A stretch of DNA of 64,000 nucleotides. Source: Mycolicibacterium porcinum. GTDB taxonomy: Bacteria > Actinomycetota > Actinomycetes > Mycobacteriales > Mycobacteriaceae. Of the stretch, positions 54,977 to 63,453 are shown in pieces. The notes beneath the pieces were generated by a model that worked only from the letters and a program-made list of their open reading frames with translations, had not been told where the DNA came from and did no database searches. The stretch spans positions 62,001 to 126,000 of the forward strand of contig MVIG01000005.1 in NCBI GenBank assembly GCA_002086835.1, read 5' to 3'. The position numbers and the translations under genes were made by a program. Each line of letters opens with the position of its first letter. The first letter of the stretch is position 1.

Positions 54977-55435
54977 ATGTCGCGCTACATGCTGATCATG
55001 CGTTCCACCCCCGAGGCCGAGGCCGAGATGGCGAACCAGGACATCGACTTCGACGAGATCATCGCGTCGATGGGCCGCTACAACGAAGAGCTCATCAAGG
55101 CCGGTGTGCTGCTGGCCGGTGAGGGGCTGACCGGCCCGGAAGAAGGCTTCGTCGTCGACTTCAACGCCGATCCCCCGGTGGTCACCGACGGGCCCTACAC
55201 CGAGGCCAAGGAGCTGTTCAACGGGTTCTGGATCCTCGACGTGTCCTCCAAGGAGGAGGCCAAGCAGTGGGCGCGGAAATGCCCCCTGGGCTGCGGTGTG
55301 AAGCTGGAGGTTCGCCGGGTGCACGAAACCGACGAGTTCCCGCAGGACAACGAGTGGGTTCAGAAAGAGATCCAGTGGAAGGCCGAACTGGCCGAGAAGC
55401 TCGCTCAGCAGGCCCGCGAGGCCGCCAACCGCTGA
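54977..55435 (+). CDS. YCII/DGPF-domain protein
   Basis: This 152-aa protein has a single YCII-related (DGPF) domain: MSRYMLIMRSTPEAEAEM at the start and the motif TDGPYTEAKELFNGFWILDV in the middle. A strong AGAAGGAGA ribosome site lies upstream. The family is tied by genome context to ECF42 sigma factors, one of which is encoded downstream after fadD8. Its chemical role is not known. A Lys/Glu-rich C-terminal helix follows the domain. Confidence 0.92.
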   Translation: MSRYMLIMRSTPEAEAEMANQDIDFDEIIASMGRYNEELIKAGVLLAGEGLTGPEEGFVVDFNADPPVVTDGPYTEAKELFNGFWILDVSSKEEAKQWARKCPLGCGVKLEVRRVHETDEFPQDNEWVQKEIQWKAELAEKLAQQAREAANR

Positions 55436-55447
55436 TCGGGGCACAGG

Positions 55448-55473
55448 CCCCGGCGGTCCCTAACCCGCCGGGG
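55448..55473. terminator. GC-rich terminator hairpin after DGPF gene
   Basis: CCCCGGCGG and CCGCCGGGG form a perfect 9-bp stem with an 8-base loop TCCCTAAC, 13 bases after the DGPF stop. It would isolate the DGPF transcript from fadD8. Confidence 0.75.
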
Positions 55474-55630
55474 TCTGGCTCCCACCCCCACAATCAGTCA
55501 CATTAGGCAGCGTCAACCCCGGTCGACGCGAGTAGTGCGCTACCTGTATTTCGATCTCCATATCGGACCCCGGTGACCTCCCGTTACATCCGGCGTCATG
55601 CCCTTATCGGGGGATCGCCTGAACTATTTC

Positions 55631-55644
55631 TGGAACACGTTCTA
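55631..55644. promoter_or_regulatory. KstR-type box upstream of fadD8
   Basis: TGGAACACGTTCTA fits the reported KstR palindrome TnnAACnnGTTnnA at every fixed position. It ends 11 bp before the fadD8 ATG, where a bound repressor would block transcription or initiation. KstR controls sterol and lipid catabolism genes in mycobacteria. Confidence 0.7.
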
Positions 55645-55655
55645 ATCTGGACTCC

Positions 55656-57299
55656 ATGACTCAGGTCGATGTCTCCTCGAGCGAGCGCTCGTCGGAAGCG
55701 CTGCTGCACCATCCCATCCATTCCGGCCACCTCACGGTCGCCGCGCTCAAGCGCAACAAAGACAAACCCGTGCTGTTCCTCGGCGACACCACCCTGACCG
55801 GTGGTGAACTCGCGGAACGCATCAGCCAGTACATACAGGCCTTCGAGGCACTCGGCGCAGGCACCGGCGCAGGCGTCGGCCTGCTGTCGCTGAACCGCCC
55901 CGAGGTGCTGATGATCATCGGCGCCGGCCAGACCCAGGGATACCGTCGCACCGCACTACACCCTCTCGGTTCGCTGGACGACCACGCCTATGTGCTGTCC
56001 GACGCCGAGGTGACGACGCTGATCATCGACCCCACCCCCGCGTTCGTGGAGCGGGCCCTCGGGTTGCTGGACAAGGTGCCCTCACTTCGCCAGGTGTTGA
56101 CGATCGGCCCGGTGCCCGAGGCCCTGGCCGCCTCCAGCGCGTCGGTCTCCGACCTGACGGCCGAGGCCGCCAAGTACTCCCCTGTGCCCCTCGTGGCCGC
56201 CGAACTGGACCCCGATCACGTCGGCGGACTGACCTACACCGGCGGCACCACCGGTAAGCCCAAGGGCGTGATGGGCACGGTTCGCTCGATCTCCACCATG
56301 ACCACCATTCAGCTCGCCGAATGGGAGTGGCCCGAGAATCCGCGCTTCCTGATGTGCACGCCGCTGTCGCATGCCGGGGCGGCGTTCTTCACGCCCACCA
56401 TCGTCAAGGGCGGCGAACTGGTGGTACTCACCAAGTTCGACCCGGCCGAGGTGCTGCGCGTCATCGAGGAGCAACGCATCACCGCGACCATGCTGGTGCC
56501 GTCGATGATCTACGCGCTGATGGACCACCCCGACTCGCACACCCGGGACCTGTCGTCGCTGGAGACCGTGTACTACGGCGCCTCGGCGATGAACCCGGTG
56601 CGACTGGCCGAGGCGCTCAAGCGCTTCGGGCCGATCTTCGCGCAGTACTACGGCCAGTCCGAAGCCCCGATGGTGATCTCGTACCTGGGCAAGAAGGACC
56701 ACGACGAGAAGCGACTGACCTCCTGCGGCCGGCCGACGCTGTTCGCGCGCACCGCGCTGCTGGACGCCGAGGGCAACCCGGTGCCCCAGGGCGAGGTCGG
56801 CGAGATCTGCGTGTCCGGGCCGCTGCTGGCCGGCGGCTACTGGAAACTGCCCGAGGCCACCGCCGACACCTTCAAAGACGGCTGGCTGCACACCGGCGAC
56901 ATGGCCCGCGAGGACGAGGACGGTTACTGGTTCATCGTCGACCGGGTCAAGGACATGATCGTCACCGGCGGCTTCAACGTGTTCCCGCGCGAAGTGGAAG
57001 ACGTTGTGGCCGAACATCCTTCGGTGGCCCAGGTATGCGTGATCGGCACCCCCGACGAGAAGTGGGGCGAGGCCGTCACCGCGGTGATCGTGCTGCGGCC
57101 CGACGCCGCCTCCGACGATGAGGCGGTCGCGAAGGTCACCGCCGAGATCCAGTCCGCGGTCAAGGACCGCAAGGGCTCGGTGCAATCGCCCAAGCAGGTG
57201 ATCGTCGTCGACTCCGTGCCGGTGACCGCGCTCGGCAAGCCGGACAAGAAGGCCGTCCGGGCCCAGTTCTGGGAGGGCGCAACCCGCGCGATCGGCTGA
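55656..57299 (+). CDS. fadD8: Acyl-CoA synthetase FadD8
   Basis: This 547-aa ANL-superfamily ligase activates a fatty or sterol-derived acid to its CoA ester. Motifs are the ATP loop YTGGTTGKPKG, the adenine site YYGQSEAPMV, the hinge region GWLHTGDMAREDEDGYW with DRVKDMIVTGGFNVFP, and the catalytic Lys in ALGKPDKKAVR. It corresponds to Rv0551c by position next to the Rv0552-like gene. A KstR-type box lies directly in front of it. It separates the DGPF gene from the ECF42 sigma factor gene. Confidence 0.9.
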   Translation: MTQVDVSSSERSSEALLHHPIHSGHLTVAALKRNKDKPVLFLGDTTLTGGELAERISQYIQAFEALGAGTGAGVGLLSLNRPEVLMIIGAGQTQGYRRTALHPLGSLDDHAYVLSDAEVTTLIIDPTPAFVERALGLLDKVPSLRQVLTIGPVPEALAASSASVSDLTAEAAKYSPVPLVAAELDPDHVGGLTYTGGTTGKPKGVMGTVRSISTMTTIQLAEWEWPENPRFLMCTPLSHAGAAFFTPTIVKGGELVVLTKFDPAEVLRVIEEQRITATMLVPSMIYALMDHPDSHTRDLSSLETVYYGASAMNPVRLAEALKRFGPIFAQYYGQSEAPMVISYLGKKDHDEKRLTSCGRPTLFARTALLDAEGNPVPQGEVGEICVSGPLLAGGYWKLPEATADTFKDGWLHTGDMAREDEDGYWFIVDRVKDMIVTGGFNVFPREVEDVVAEHPSVAQVCVIGTPDEKWGEAVTAVIVLRPDAASDDEAVAKVTAEIQSAVKDRKGSVQSPKQVIVVDSVPVTALGKPDKKAVRAQFWEGATRAIG

Positions 57300-57310
57300 C
57301 TTTCTCTGCG

Positions 57311-57368
57311 CGAGCAGACGCAAATGTCCGCTGCACACGGCGTGTCGCGGGACATTTGCGTCTGCTCG
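57311..57368. terminator. Long hairpin between fadD8 and the ECF sigma gene
   Basis: CGAGCAGACGCAAATGTCC (57311-57329) pairs perfectly with 57350-57368, a 19-bp stem with a 20-base loop; flanking CTGC/GCAG extends it. It lies 12 bp after the fadD8 stop and ends 5 bp before the sigma factor ATG. The arm resembles a common mycobacterial intergenic hairpin sequence. It can serve as terminator. Confidence 0.75.
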
Positions 57369-57373
57369 GCAGA

Positions 57374-58639
57374 ATGGGTGAGGTGGCTGAAACCCCGGCG
57401 CCCGCTTCAGACATGCGCACGACACTCGACGCGGTGTGGCGGATGGAGGCGGCCAAGATCCTGGCCACGCTGACCCGCACCGTCGGTGACGTCGCCCTGG
57501 CCGAGGACCTGGCCTCCGACGCCCTGCTCGACGCGCTGACGCAATGGCCGCAGACCGGGGTGCCGCGCAATCCCGGCGCCTGGCTGACCACGGTGGCCAA
57601 ACGCAAGGCGATCGACCACTGGCGGCGGGCGGAGAACCTCGACGCCAAATACGCGGTGCTGGCCCGTGATCTGGCCGAGCATGTCGAGGAAGCCTGGGAT
57701 CCCGACCGGATCGACGACGATGTGCTGCGGCTGATCTTCATCGCCGCCCACCCGGTGTTGTCCCGCGAGGCCCAGATCGCGCTGACGCTGCGCATGGTCG
57801 GCGGGTTGAGCACCGACGAGATCGCCCGGGCCTTCCTGATCTCGACCGCCACCGCTGCCGCGCGCATCACCCGGGCCAAAAAGACTCTGGCCCAAGCCAA
57901 CCCGCCCTTCGAACTGCCGCCGCGCGACGAGTACCCGCAGCGACTGTCGGCGGTGCTGTCCGTCATCTACCTGATCTACAACGAGGGCTACTCGGCGTCG
58001 TTCGGCCATCGCTGGATCCGTGACGAATTGTGCACCGAGGCATTGCGATTGGGCCGAGTGCTGGCCGCACTGATACCCGAGGAGCCCGAGGTGCACGGCC
58101 TGCTGGCGCTGATGGAGTTCCAGTCCTCACGGTTTGCGGCCCGCACCGACGCCGAGGGCCGGCCCATCCTGCTGGAAGACCAGAACCGCTCCCGCTGGGA
58201 CCGCGCGCAGATCCAGCGCGGCGTCGCCGCGCTGGAGCGCTCCAGTGCCGAACGGCAGCAACGAGGTTGGGGCCCGTATGCACTGCAGGCCGCGCTCGCC
58301 GAATGCCACGCGGTGGCCCCGACCGCGGCCGACACCGACTGGGCCCGCATCGTCGCCCTCTACGACGCCCTGCTGCAGATCACGCCGTCGGCCGTGGTGC
58401 AGCTCAACCGCGCGGTGGCCGTCGCGATGCGCTCGGGCCCGCAGGAGGCGCTGGCCCTCGTCGAGGGCATCGAGGGCCTCGACGGCTCCTATCTGCTGCC
58501 CAGCGTCCGCGGCGAACTGCTGTCCCGGCTGGGCCGGCACCAGGACGCGGCAGAGCAGTTCGACCGGGCCGCGGCCCTGGCCGACAACGAACGCGAACGA
58601 CAGGTGCTGGTGGACAAGGCCATCCGCGAACGCGGCTGA
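57374..58639 (+). CDS. ECF42-type sigma factor with C-terminal TPR-like extension
   Basis: This 421-aa sigma factor has region 2 (VWRMEAAKILATLTRTVGDVALAEDLASDALLDAL, AWLTTVAKRKAIDHWRR), region 4 (LTLRMVGGLSTDEIARAFLIS, ARITRAKKTL), and a 230-residue helical TPR-like/DUF6596 domain (VIYLIYNEGYSASFG, ALIPEEPEVHGLLALMEFQSSR). This is the COG4941/ECF42 architecture, in which the extension replaces an anti-sigma factor. I chose ATG 57374; the open frame starts at TTG 57356 inside a hairpin. A DGPF partner gene lies 1.9 kb upstream with an ECF42-like promoter. Confidence 0.9.
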   Translation: MGEVAETPAPASDMRTTLDAVWRMEAAKILATLTRTVGDVALAEDLASDALLDALTQWPQTGVPRNPGAWLTTVAKRKAIDHWRRAENLDAKYAVLARDLAEHVEEAWDPDRIDDDVLRLIFIAAHPVLSREAQIALTLRMVGGLSTDEIARAFLISTATAAARITRAKKTLAQANPPFELPPRDEYPQRLSAVLSVIYLIYNEGYSASFGHRWIRDELCTEALRLGRVLAALIPEEPEVHGLLALMEFQSSRFAARTDAEGRPILLEDQNRSRWDRAQIQRGVAALERSSAERQQRGWGPYALQAALAECHAVAPTAADTDWARIVALYDALLQITPSAVVQLNRAVAVAMRSGPQEALALVEGIEGLDGSYLLPSVRGELLSRLGRHQDAAEQFDRAAALADNERERQVLVDKAIRERG

Positions 58640-58661
58640 CACCGGCCGGTGTCATGGCACC

Positions 58662-59351
58662 ATGGCAGACATGGTGGCGGCCGTGTTGTTCGACTACTCC
58701 GGGACCCTGTTCCGCCTCGAGGAACAGGACAGCTGGTTCGCCGGGATGGCTGTCGACGAACAAGCGGTCGACGGCCACGTCCAGACCGAGCTGATGCGCC
58801 GCCTGACCGCCCCGACCGGCCGCTCCGTGGAGATGACCGAAGACCAGTACCGGGCCTGGGCCAACCGAGACCTGGCGCCCCATCTGCATCGCGAGGCCTA
58901 TCTCCATGTGCTGCGGGAATCCGGGCTGGCCGACCATCACGCGGAGTCGCTGTACAACCGGGTGATCGACCCGGCCAGCTGGACCGCGTACCCCGACACC
59001 GCGCGCGTGTTCAAAAGCCTCAAAGCACAAGGAGTCCGGACGGCCGTCGTCTCCAACATCGCCTTCGACGTGCGGCCCGCGTTCGCCGCGATCGGCGCCG
59101 CCGAGCACGTCGACGCCTTCGTGCTGTCCTTCGAAGTCGGTGCCATCAAACCCGACCCGGCGATCTTCACCACAGCGCTGGACCGCCTCGGCGTGGCTGC
59201 GCCGGACGCGCTGATGGTCGGTGACAGCGAAGAGGCCGACGGCGGCGCCCGCGCGGTGGGCTGCCAGTTCGCGTTGGTCGACCCGCTGCCCACCGCGGAG
59301 CGGCCCGAGGGGCTGATCGCGGCCCTGCAGACCGTCGGTATCCGCGCCTAG
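58662..59351 (+). CDS. HAD-superfamily hydrolase
   Basis: This 229-aa protein is a haloacid dehalogenase-type phosphatase. Motif I is LFDYSGTLF with a Tyr in place of the usual second-position hydrophobic, motif II is TAVVSNIAFD, motif III Lys is in GAIKPDPAIF, and motif IV is MVGDSEEADGGARAVG. A cap domain lies between I and II. ATG 58662 (MADMVAAVLFDYSG) is chosen; MVAAV at 58671 is possible. It follows the sigma gene by 22 bp and may be cotranscribed. Substrate unknown. Confidence 0.88.
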   Translation: MADMVAAVLFDYSGTLFRLEEQDSWFAGMAVDEQAVDGHVQTELMRRLTAPTGRSVEMTEDQYRAWANRDLAPHLHREAYLHVLRESGLADHHAESLYNRVIDPASWTAYPDTARVFKSLKAQGVRTAVVSNIAFDVRPAFAAIGAAEHVDAFVLSFEVGAIKPDPAIFTTALDRLGVAAPDALMVGDSEEADGGARAVGCQFALVDPLPTAERPEGLIAALQTVGIRA

Positions 59352-59360
59352 GGTGGAGCC

Positions 59361-59810
59361 ATGGCTGACGACCGCATCCGGCCACCGTGGTGGCTGAAAT
59401 ACGTCAACAAGGTGATGATCGGGCTGAACAAGCTCGGCGTCGGCGGCGACAAGGGGCCCGTGGTGCTGACGGTGCCGGGCCGTAAGACCGGGAAGCCCCG
59501 CTCGACGCCGGTCACCCCGATGACCGTCGACGGCCACCGCTACATCGTCGGCGGGCTGCCGAAAGGTGACTGGGCAGCCAACGCCCGCGCCGCCGGCGAG
59601 GCCACCGTGCACCAGGGCCGCAAGGACCAGCGGGTGCGCGTCGTGGAGATCCCCGTCGAGCAGGCCCGGCCACTGCTACGCCAGTTCCCGGTGCTGGTGC
59701 CGACCGGCGTGGGTTTCATGCGTAACGCCGGTCTGGTGACCGGGCCCAATCCCGACGAATTCGAGGCCCTGGCCGGACGCTGTCCGGTGTTCCGGCTGGA
59801 CCCGATCTAG
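59361..59810 (+). CDS. Deazaflavin-dependent nitroreductase-type protein (Ddn/DUF385)
   Basis: This 149-aa protein is in the F420-dependent Ddn-like family common in mycobacteria. Family features are the N-terminal helix with KYVNKVMIGLNKLGVG, VLTVPGRKTGKPRSTPVTPMTVDG, and the YIVGGLPKGDWAANARAAGEATVHQG segment that contacts the cofactor. It follows the HAD gene by 9 bp. Members reduce quinones or nitro compounds, so a menaquinone link is possible but not shown. Confidence 0.88.
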   Translation: MADDRIRPPWWLKYVNKVMIGLNKLGVGGDKGPVVLTVPGRKTGKPRSTPVTPMTVDGHRYIVGGLPKGDWAANARAAGEATVHQGRKDQRVRVVEIPVEQARPLLRQFPVLVPTGVGFMRNAGLVTGPNPDEFEALAGRCPVFRLDPI

Positions 59811-59815
59811 CCGCG

Positions 59816-60094
59816 TCAGCTCAGGTGCGGGGCCTCCTTGATCTTGGAGTCCTGCTTGCCGACCGTCTGACAGAAGGTCTGCACCGCCAACCGGGTGCCG
59901 GTGATCTCCAACTGTGCGGCATCGGTGCCCTTCTCGTCCTTGAGCATCTTGGACACCGCTTCGTTCTGCGTCTTCTCGTCCTGCCCGATGAAGTCCTTGC
60001 ACTTGGTGTCACCGCCGGTGATCGCCGGTGAGCATCCGACGAGCACCAGGCCCGTCGCCAATCCCGACATCAACACACTCACTGACCGCTTCAT
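59816..60094 (-). CDS. HdeA-like small lipoprotein
   Basis: This 92-aa product has a lipoprotein signal ending LVGC (Cys21). The mature part, TKCKDFIGQDEKTQNEAVSKML with a second Cys in VQTFCQTVG, resembles HdeA/HdeB acid-stress chaperone domains, whose two Cys form a disulfide. AGAGGGGA precedes the ATG at 60094. It is convergent with the Ddn gene (5 bp apart) and divergent from menB. Chaperone function is by similarity only. Confidence 0.8.
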   Translation of the reverse strand: MKRSVSVLMSGLATGLVLVGCSPAITGGDTKCKDFIGQDEKTQNEAVSKMLKDEKGTDAAQLEITGTRLAVQTFCQTVGKQDSKIKEAPHLS

Positions 60095-60205
60095 CGTGGT
60101 CCCCTCTGATCCTGGTGATGCGCGGTACGCATCATCGCGCCGGGTTTACTACCCCGCGACGGTACCTGTGAAACCTCGCATCGCACTCGATCTACAGTCG
60201 AGCAC

Positions 60206-61123
60206 GTGAGTGCAGACAACCCGTTCGACCCGACAGCGTGGGAAACGGTCCCCGGCTTCGACGATCTGACCGACATCACCTACCACCGCCACGTCGCCGA
60301 CGGCGCCCGGCAGCCCACGGTGCGGGTCGCGTTCGACCGGCCCGAGGTGCGCAACGCCTTCCGGCCGCACACCGTCGACGAGCTGTACCGCGTCCTCGAC
60401 CACGCCCGGATGTCTCCCGATGTCGGCGTCATCCTGCTGACCGGCAACGGCCCCTCGGCCAAGGACGGCGGCTGGGCGTTCTGCTCCGGTGGGGACCAAC
60501 GCATCCGCGGCCGGTCCGGCTACCAGTACGCAGACGGGGAGACCGCCGAGACCGTCGATCCCGCGCGCGCCGGAAGGCTGCACATCCTCGAGGTGCAGCG
60601 GCTGATCCGGTTCATGCCGAAGGTGGTCATCTGCCTGGTCAACGGTTGGGCGGCCGGCGGCGGGCACAGCCTGCACGTCACCTGCGATCTGACCCTGGCC
60701 AGCCGACAGCACGCCAAGTTCAAGCAGACCGACGCCGATGTGGGCAGCTTCGACGGCGGATTCGGCAGCGCGTACCTGGCCCGCCAGACCGGGCAGAAGT
60801 TCGCCCGCGAGATCTTCTTCCTGGGCCGCGCGTACGACGCCGAGACCATGTACCAAATGGGCGCGGTCAACGAGGTCGTCGACCATGCCGAGCTGGAGTC
60901 CGTCGGCCTGCAGTGGGCCGCCGAGATCAACGGCAAATCGCCCCAGGCGATCCGGATGCTGAAGTTCTCGTTCAACCTGATCGACGACGGCCTGGTGGGC
61001 CAGCAGGTGTTCGCCGGCGAGGCCACCCGCCTGGCCTACATGACCGACGAGGCCGTCGAGGGCCGCGACGCGTTCCTGCAGAAGCGCGACCCGGACTGGA
61101 GCGGTTTCCCGCGCTACTTCTGA
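60206..61123 (+). CDS. menB: 1,4-Dihydroxy-2-naphthoyl-CoA synthase MenB
   Basis: MenB is a crotonase-fold enzyme that closes the naphthoate ring from o-succinylbenzoyl-CoA. The 305-aa protein starts at GTG 60206. Signatures are RPEVRNAFRPHTVDEL, the oxyanion segment FCSGGDQRIRG, NGWAAGGGHSLHVTCDLTLAS, and FGSAYLARQTGQKFAREI followed by YDAETMYQMGAVNEVV. It corresponds to Rv0548c. MenE, which supplies its substrate, is not in the window. Confidence 0.95.
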   Translation: MSADNPFDPTAWETVPGFDDLTDITYHRHVADGARQPTVRVAFDRPEVRNAFRPHTVDELYRVLDHARMSPDVGVILLTGNGPSAKDGGWAFCSGGDQRIRGRSGYQYADGETAETVDPARAGRLHILEVQRLIRFMPKVVICLVNGWAAGGGHSLHVTCDLTLASRQHAKFKQTDADVGSFDGGFGSAYLARQTGQKFAREIFFLGRAYDAETMYQMGAVNEVVDHAELESVGLQWAAEINGKSPQAIRMLKFSFNLIDDGLVGQQVFAGEATRLAYMTDEAVEGRDAFLQKRDPDWSGFPRYF

Positions 61124-61176
61124 GTGATTTGTGCACGATTACCCGCGCTGACCGCCGATAATCGTGCACAAATCGC
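61124..61176. terminator. Bidirectional hairpin between menB and PPOX gene
   Basis: GATTTGTGCACGATTA (61126-61141) pairs perfectly with TAATCGTGCACAAATC (61159-61174), a 16-bp stem with a 17-base loop; a G-U and a G-C pair extend it to 18. It starts right after the menB stop and ends 5 bp before the convergent stop. Confidence 0.78.
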
Positions 61177-61180
61177 TGGG

Positions 61181-61675
61181 TTAGAAGCGAAAACCGGTCT
61201 GGCCGTGCGGCGACTTCGCGAACGCGAGCACCTTGGCCGGGGTGACCCGGTAGACGATCGCGGCCTCACCCTGCGGGTCGAAAACCTCGTCGTCGCAATC
61301 GAAATCCCAGTCGTCGCCGTACTTCGCCCGGTACGCATCAGCCAAAGCCCTCAGCCGGGCACCTCCGGTCACCCGCGCGGCCGTGCCCTCGACGACGACG
61401 TCGAGGCCGGCGTTCCAGGTGTTGGTACCCGTAGTGACGGCGACGGCCGCCCCGTGCTGCAGGTTGCGGAACTTCTGCTCGGTGGACCCCGTGCAGAACA
61501 CGAAGGTGTCGTGGATCCACACCCCGACCAACGGGGTGACGTGCGGTCGCCCGTCGGCGCGCACGGTCGTGAGCCAGTACAGCCCGGCAGCGGTGAGTGC
61601 GGCCGCGGCGGCCTCCCAACTCGTCGCCTCGGTCGCCTCGCTGAAGCGCTGGTCAAGCTTGCCGGTGATGGTCAT
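61181..61675 (-). CDS. Pyridoxamine 5'-phosphate oxidase-family protein
   Basis: This 164-aa protein has the flavin-binding split-barrel of the PPOX family: YWLTTVRADGRPHVTPLVGVW, STEQKFRNLQHGAAVAVTTG, and VVVEGTAARVTG. Actinobacterial members often use F420 or FMN. ATG 61675 (MTITGKLDQRF) is chosen. It is convergent with menB and divergent from the SDR gene. Substrate unknown. Confidence 0.87.
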   Translation of the reverse strand: MTITGKLDQRFSEATEATSWEAAAAALTAAGLYWLTTVRADGRPHVTPLVGVWIHDTFVFCTGSTEQKFRNLQHGAAVAVTTGTNTWNAGLDVVVEGTAARVTGGARLRALADAYRAKYGDDWDFDCDDEVFDPQGEAAIVYRVTPAKVLAFAKSPHGQTGFRF

Positions 61676-61740
61676 ACCGGTATCGACTCGGCAGAGGCCC
61701 ACAAGTCATCGCGGAAAGGTAGGCGACCTAAACTCGGCGC

Positions 61741-62610
61741 ATGAGCAAGAGCCCGCTGCGCCGGCTGTCCGAACAGCTGTTGCTGACCAGCATGCGTCCG
61801 CCGCTGACCGAACGGCTGCAGGCCCGCGACGACATCGACGTCGCAGGCAAACGAATCCTGCTGACCGGTGCTTCGTCGGGCATCGGTGAGGCCGCGGCGG
61901 AGAAGTTCGCCGCGAAGGGTGCCACTGTCGTCGCGGTGGCCCGCCGTCAGGAGCTGCTCGACGATCTGGTCGGCCGGATCACCGCCAAGGGCGGCGACGC
62001 CCGCGCCATCGCGGTGGACCTGTCCGACATGGACGCCATCGATGAACTCGTCGCCACCGTGGAACGCGACCTGGGCGGCGTCGACATCCTGATCAACAAC
62101 GCGGGCCGGTCCATCCGGCGTCCGTTGGCCGAGTCCCTGGACCGCTGGCACGACGTCGAGCGCACCATGACGCTCAACTACTACTCCCCGCTGCGGCTCA
62201 TCCGCGGCCTCGCCCCGGGCATGCGCGACCGCCGCGACGGGCACATCATCAACGTCGCCACCTGGGGCGTGATGAACGAATCCTCGCCGCTGTTCGCCGT
62301 GTACAACGCCTCCAAGGCCGCCCTGGCCGCGGTGAGCCGGGTCATCGAGACCGAATGGGGCGCAGTCGGTGTGCATTCCACGACGCTGTACTACCCGTTG
62401 GTGAAGACCCCGATGATCGCGCCCACCCGGGCCTACGACGGGCTGCCCGGCCTGTCGGCCTCCGAGGCCGCCGACTGGATGCTGACCGCGGCGCGCACCC
62501 GCCCGGTGCAGATCGCCCCACGCATGGCGGTGACGGCCAAGGCGATCAACACCGTGGCCCCCGGGCTGGTCGACGCCGTGATGAAACGGCAACGCGTCCA
62601 ACCGGTCTGA
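61741..62610 (+). CDS. Short-chain dehydrogenase (Rv0547c-like)
   Basis: This 289-aa SDR has a 38-residue N-terminal extension, then the cofactor motif LLTGASSGIGEAA, NNAGRSIRRPL, catalytic Ser region INVATWGVMNESS and YNASK. It matches Rv0547c by position next to menB. Its stop (TGA) abuts the stop of the convergent deacetylase with no gap, forming TGATCA. The substrate is unknown; lipid metabolism is a common role for similar enzymes. Confidence 0.9.
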   Translation: MSKSPLRRLSEQLLLTSMRPPLTERLQARDDIDVAGKRILLTGASSGIGEAAAEKFAAKGATVVAVARRQELLDDLVGRITAKGGDARAIAVDLSDMDAIDELVATVERDLGGVDILINNAGRSIRRPLAESLDRWHDVERTMTLNYYSPLRLIRGLAPGMRDRRDGHIINVATWGVMNESSPLFAVYNASKAALAAVSRVIETEWGAVGVHSTTLYYPLVKTPMIAPTRAYDGLPGLSASEAADWMLTAARTRPVQIAPRMAVTAKAINTVAPGLVDAVMKRQRVQPV

Positions 62611-63453
62611 TCACGGCCTGGTGATGGTGCGCGGCGCAAGTCCGAGCTTGCGCACATGCTCGGCGATGGCACCGAGATTCGTGGTCCACACGTCCGTGTG
62701 CTCACGCACGTACCGCATCAAGTCGTCCAGTTCGGCTGCCCGCGAAGCCCGACCGGACAGGAACGGGTGATTGGTCAGCACCCAGCACGCTCCGACGCGG
62801 CGCAGAGCGTCGAACTCCAGCTGCCAGATTTCGCGGGCCTTGCGCGGGCTCTCGATCAGGCCGGACCCGGAGATGTCGGGCAGATAGCAGTACTGCTCCC
62901 AGTCGTCGAGCGCCCACTGGATCGGAATCTCCACCAGCGAGCTGTCGCCGACCGCCAACTCGTACGGCGTGTCGGCATCCATCAGGCTCGAGTCGTACAG
63001 GAAGCCGCGCTCCGCGAGCAGCGACGAAGTATGCCACGACAGGTCCCACATCGGCGCGCGATAGCCGACGGGCCGCACCCCGGCCACCTCAGCCAGCGCC
63101 TCCAGTCCGCGGTCGAGCGCGTCGACCTCCTCCTGAAGGGTCAGGGCCGTCGGCTGCTCGTGCAGGTAACCATGGTGGGCGATCTCGTGCCCGGCCGCTG
63201 CGATCGCCCGCACCGCCTCGGGGTACCGGTGCGCGGTGTGGCCGGGGACGAAGAACGTGGACGGAATCTGGTGACGGTCCAGCAGATCCAGGATCCGGGG
63301 AATGCCCACCAACGGCCCGTAGGCCTGGTGGGACATCACACTCATCCTGGCCGCGGCCCCCTCATTGCCCCACAGCACCGCCGATTCGGCATCGACGTCG
63401 AAGGTGAAGGACGCGGCCGCGGTTTTGCCTTCCGGCCAACGGAATTCAGTCAT
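62611..63453 (-). CDS. Polysaccharide deacetylase-family hydrolase
   Basis: This 280-aa protein has the NodB-homology fold. Metal and catalytic residues are visible in SFTFDVDAESAVLWG and HEIAHHGYLHEQP, with GYRAPMWDLSWHT and YDSSLMDADTPYEL. There is no signal peptide, so it is cytoplasmic and more like the PuuE/allantoinase-type subgroup that acts on small amides than cell-wall deacetylases. Its start overlaps the agmatinase stop by 8 bp, so the two are one operon. Confidence 0.88.
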   Translation of the reverse strand: MTEFRWPEGKTAAASFTFDVDAESAVLWGNEGAAARMSVMSHQAYGPLVGIPRILDLLDRHQIPSTFFVPGHTAHRYPEAVRAIAAAGHEIAHHGYLHEQPTALTLQEEVDALDRGLEALAEVAGVRPVGYRAPMWDLSWHTSSLLAERGFLYDSSLMDADTPYELAVGDSSLVEIPIQWALDDWEQYCYLPDISGSGLIESPRKAREIWQLEFDALRRVGACWVLTNHPFLSGRASRAAELDDLMRYVREHTDVWTTNLGAIAEHVRKLGLAPRTITRP

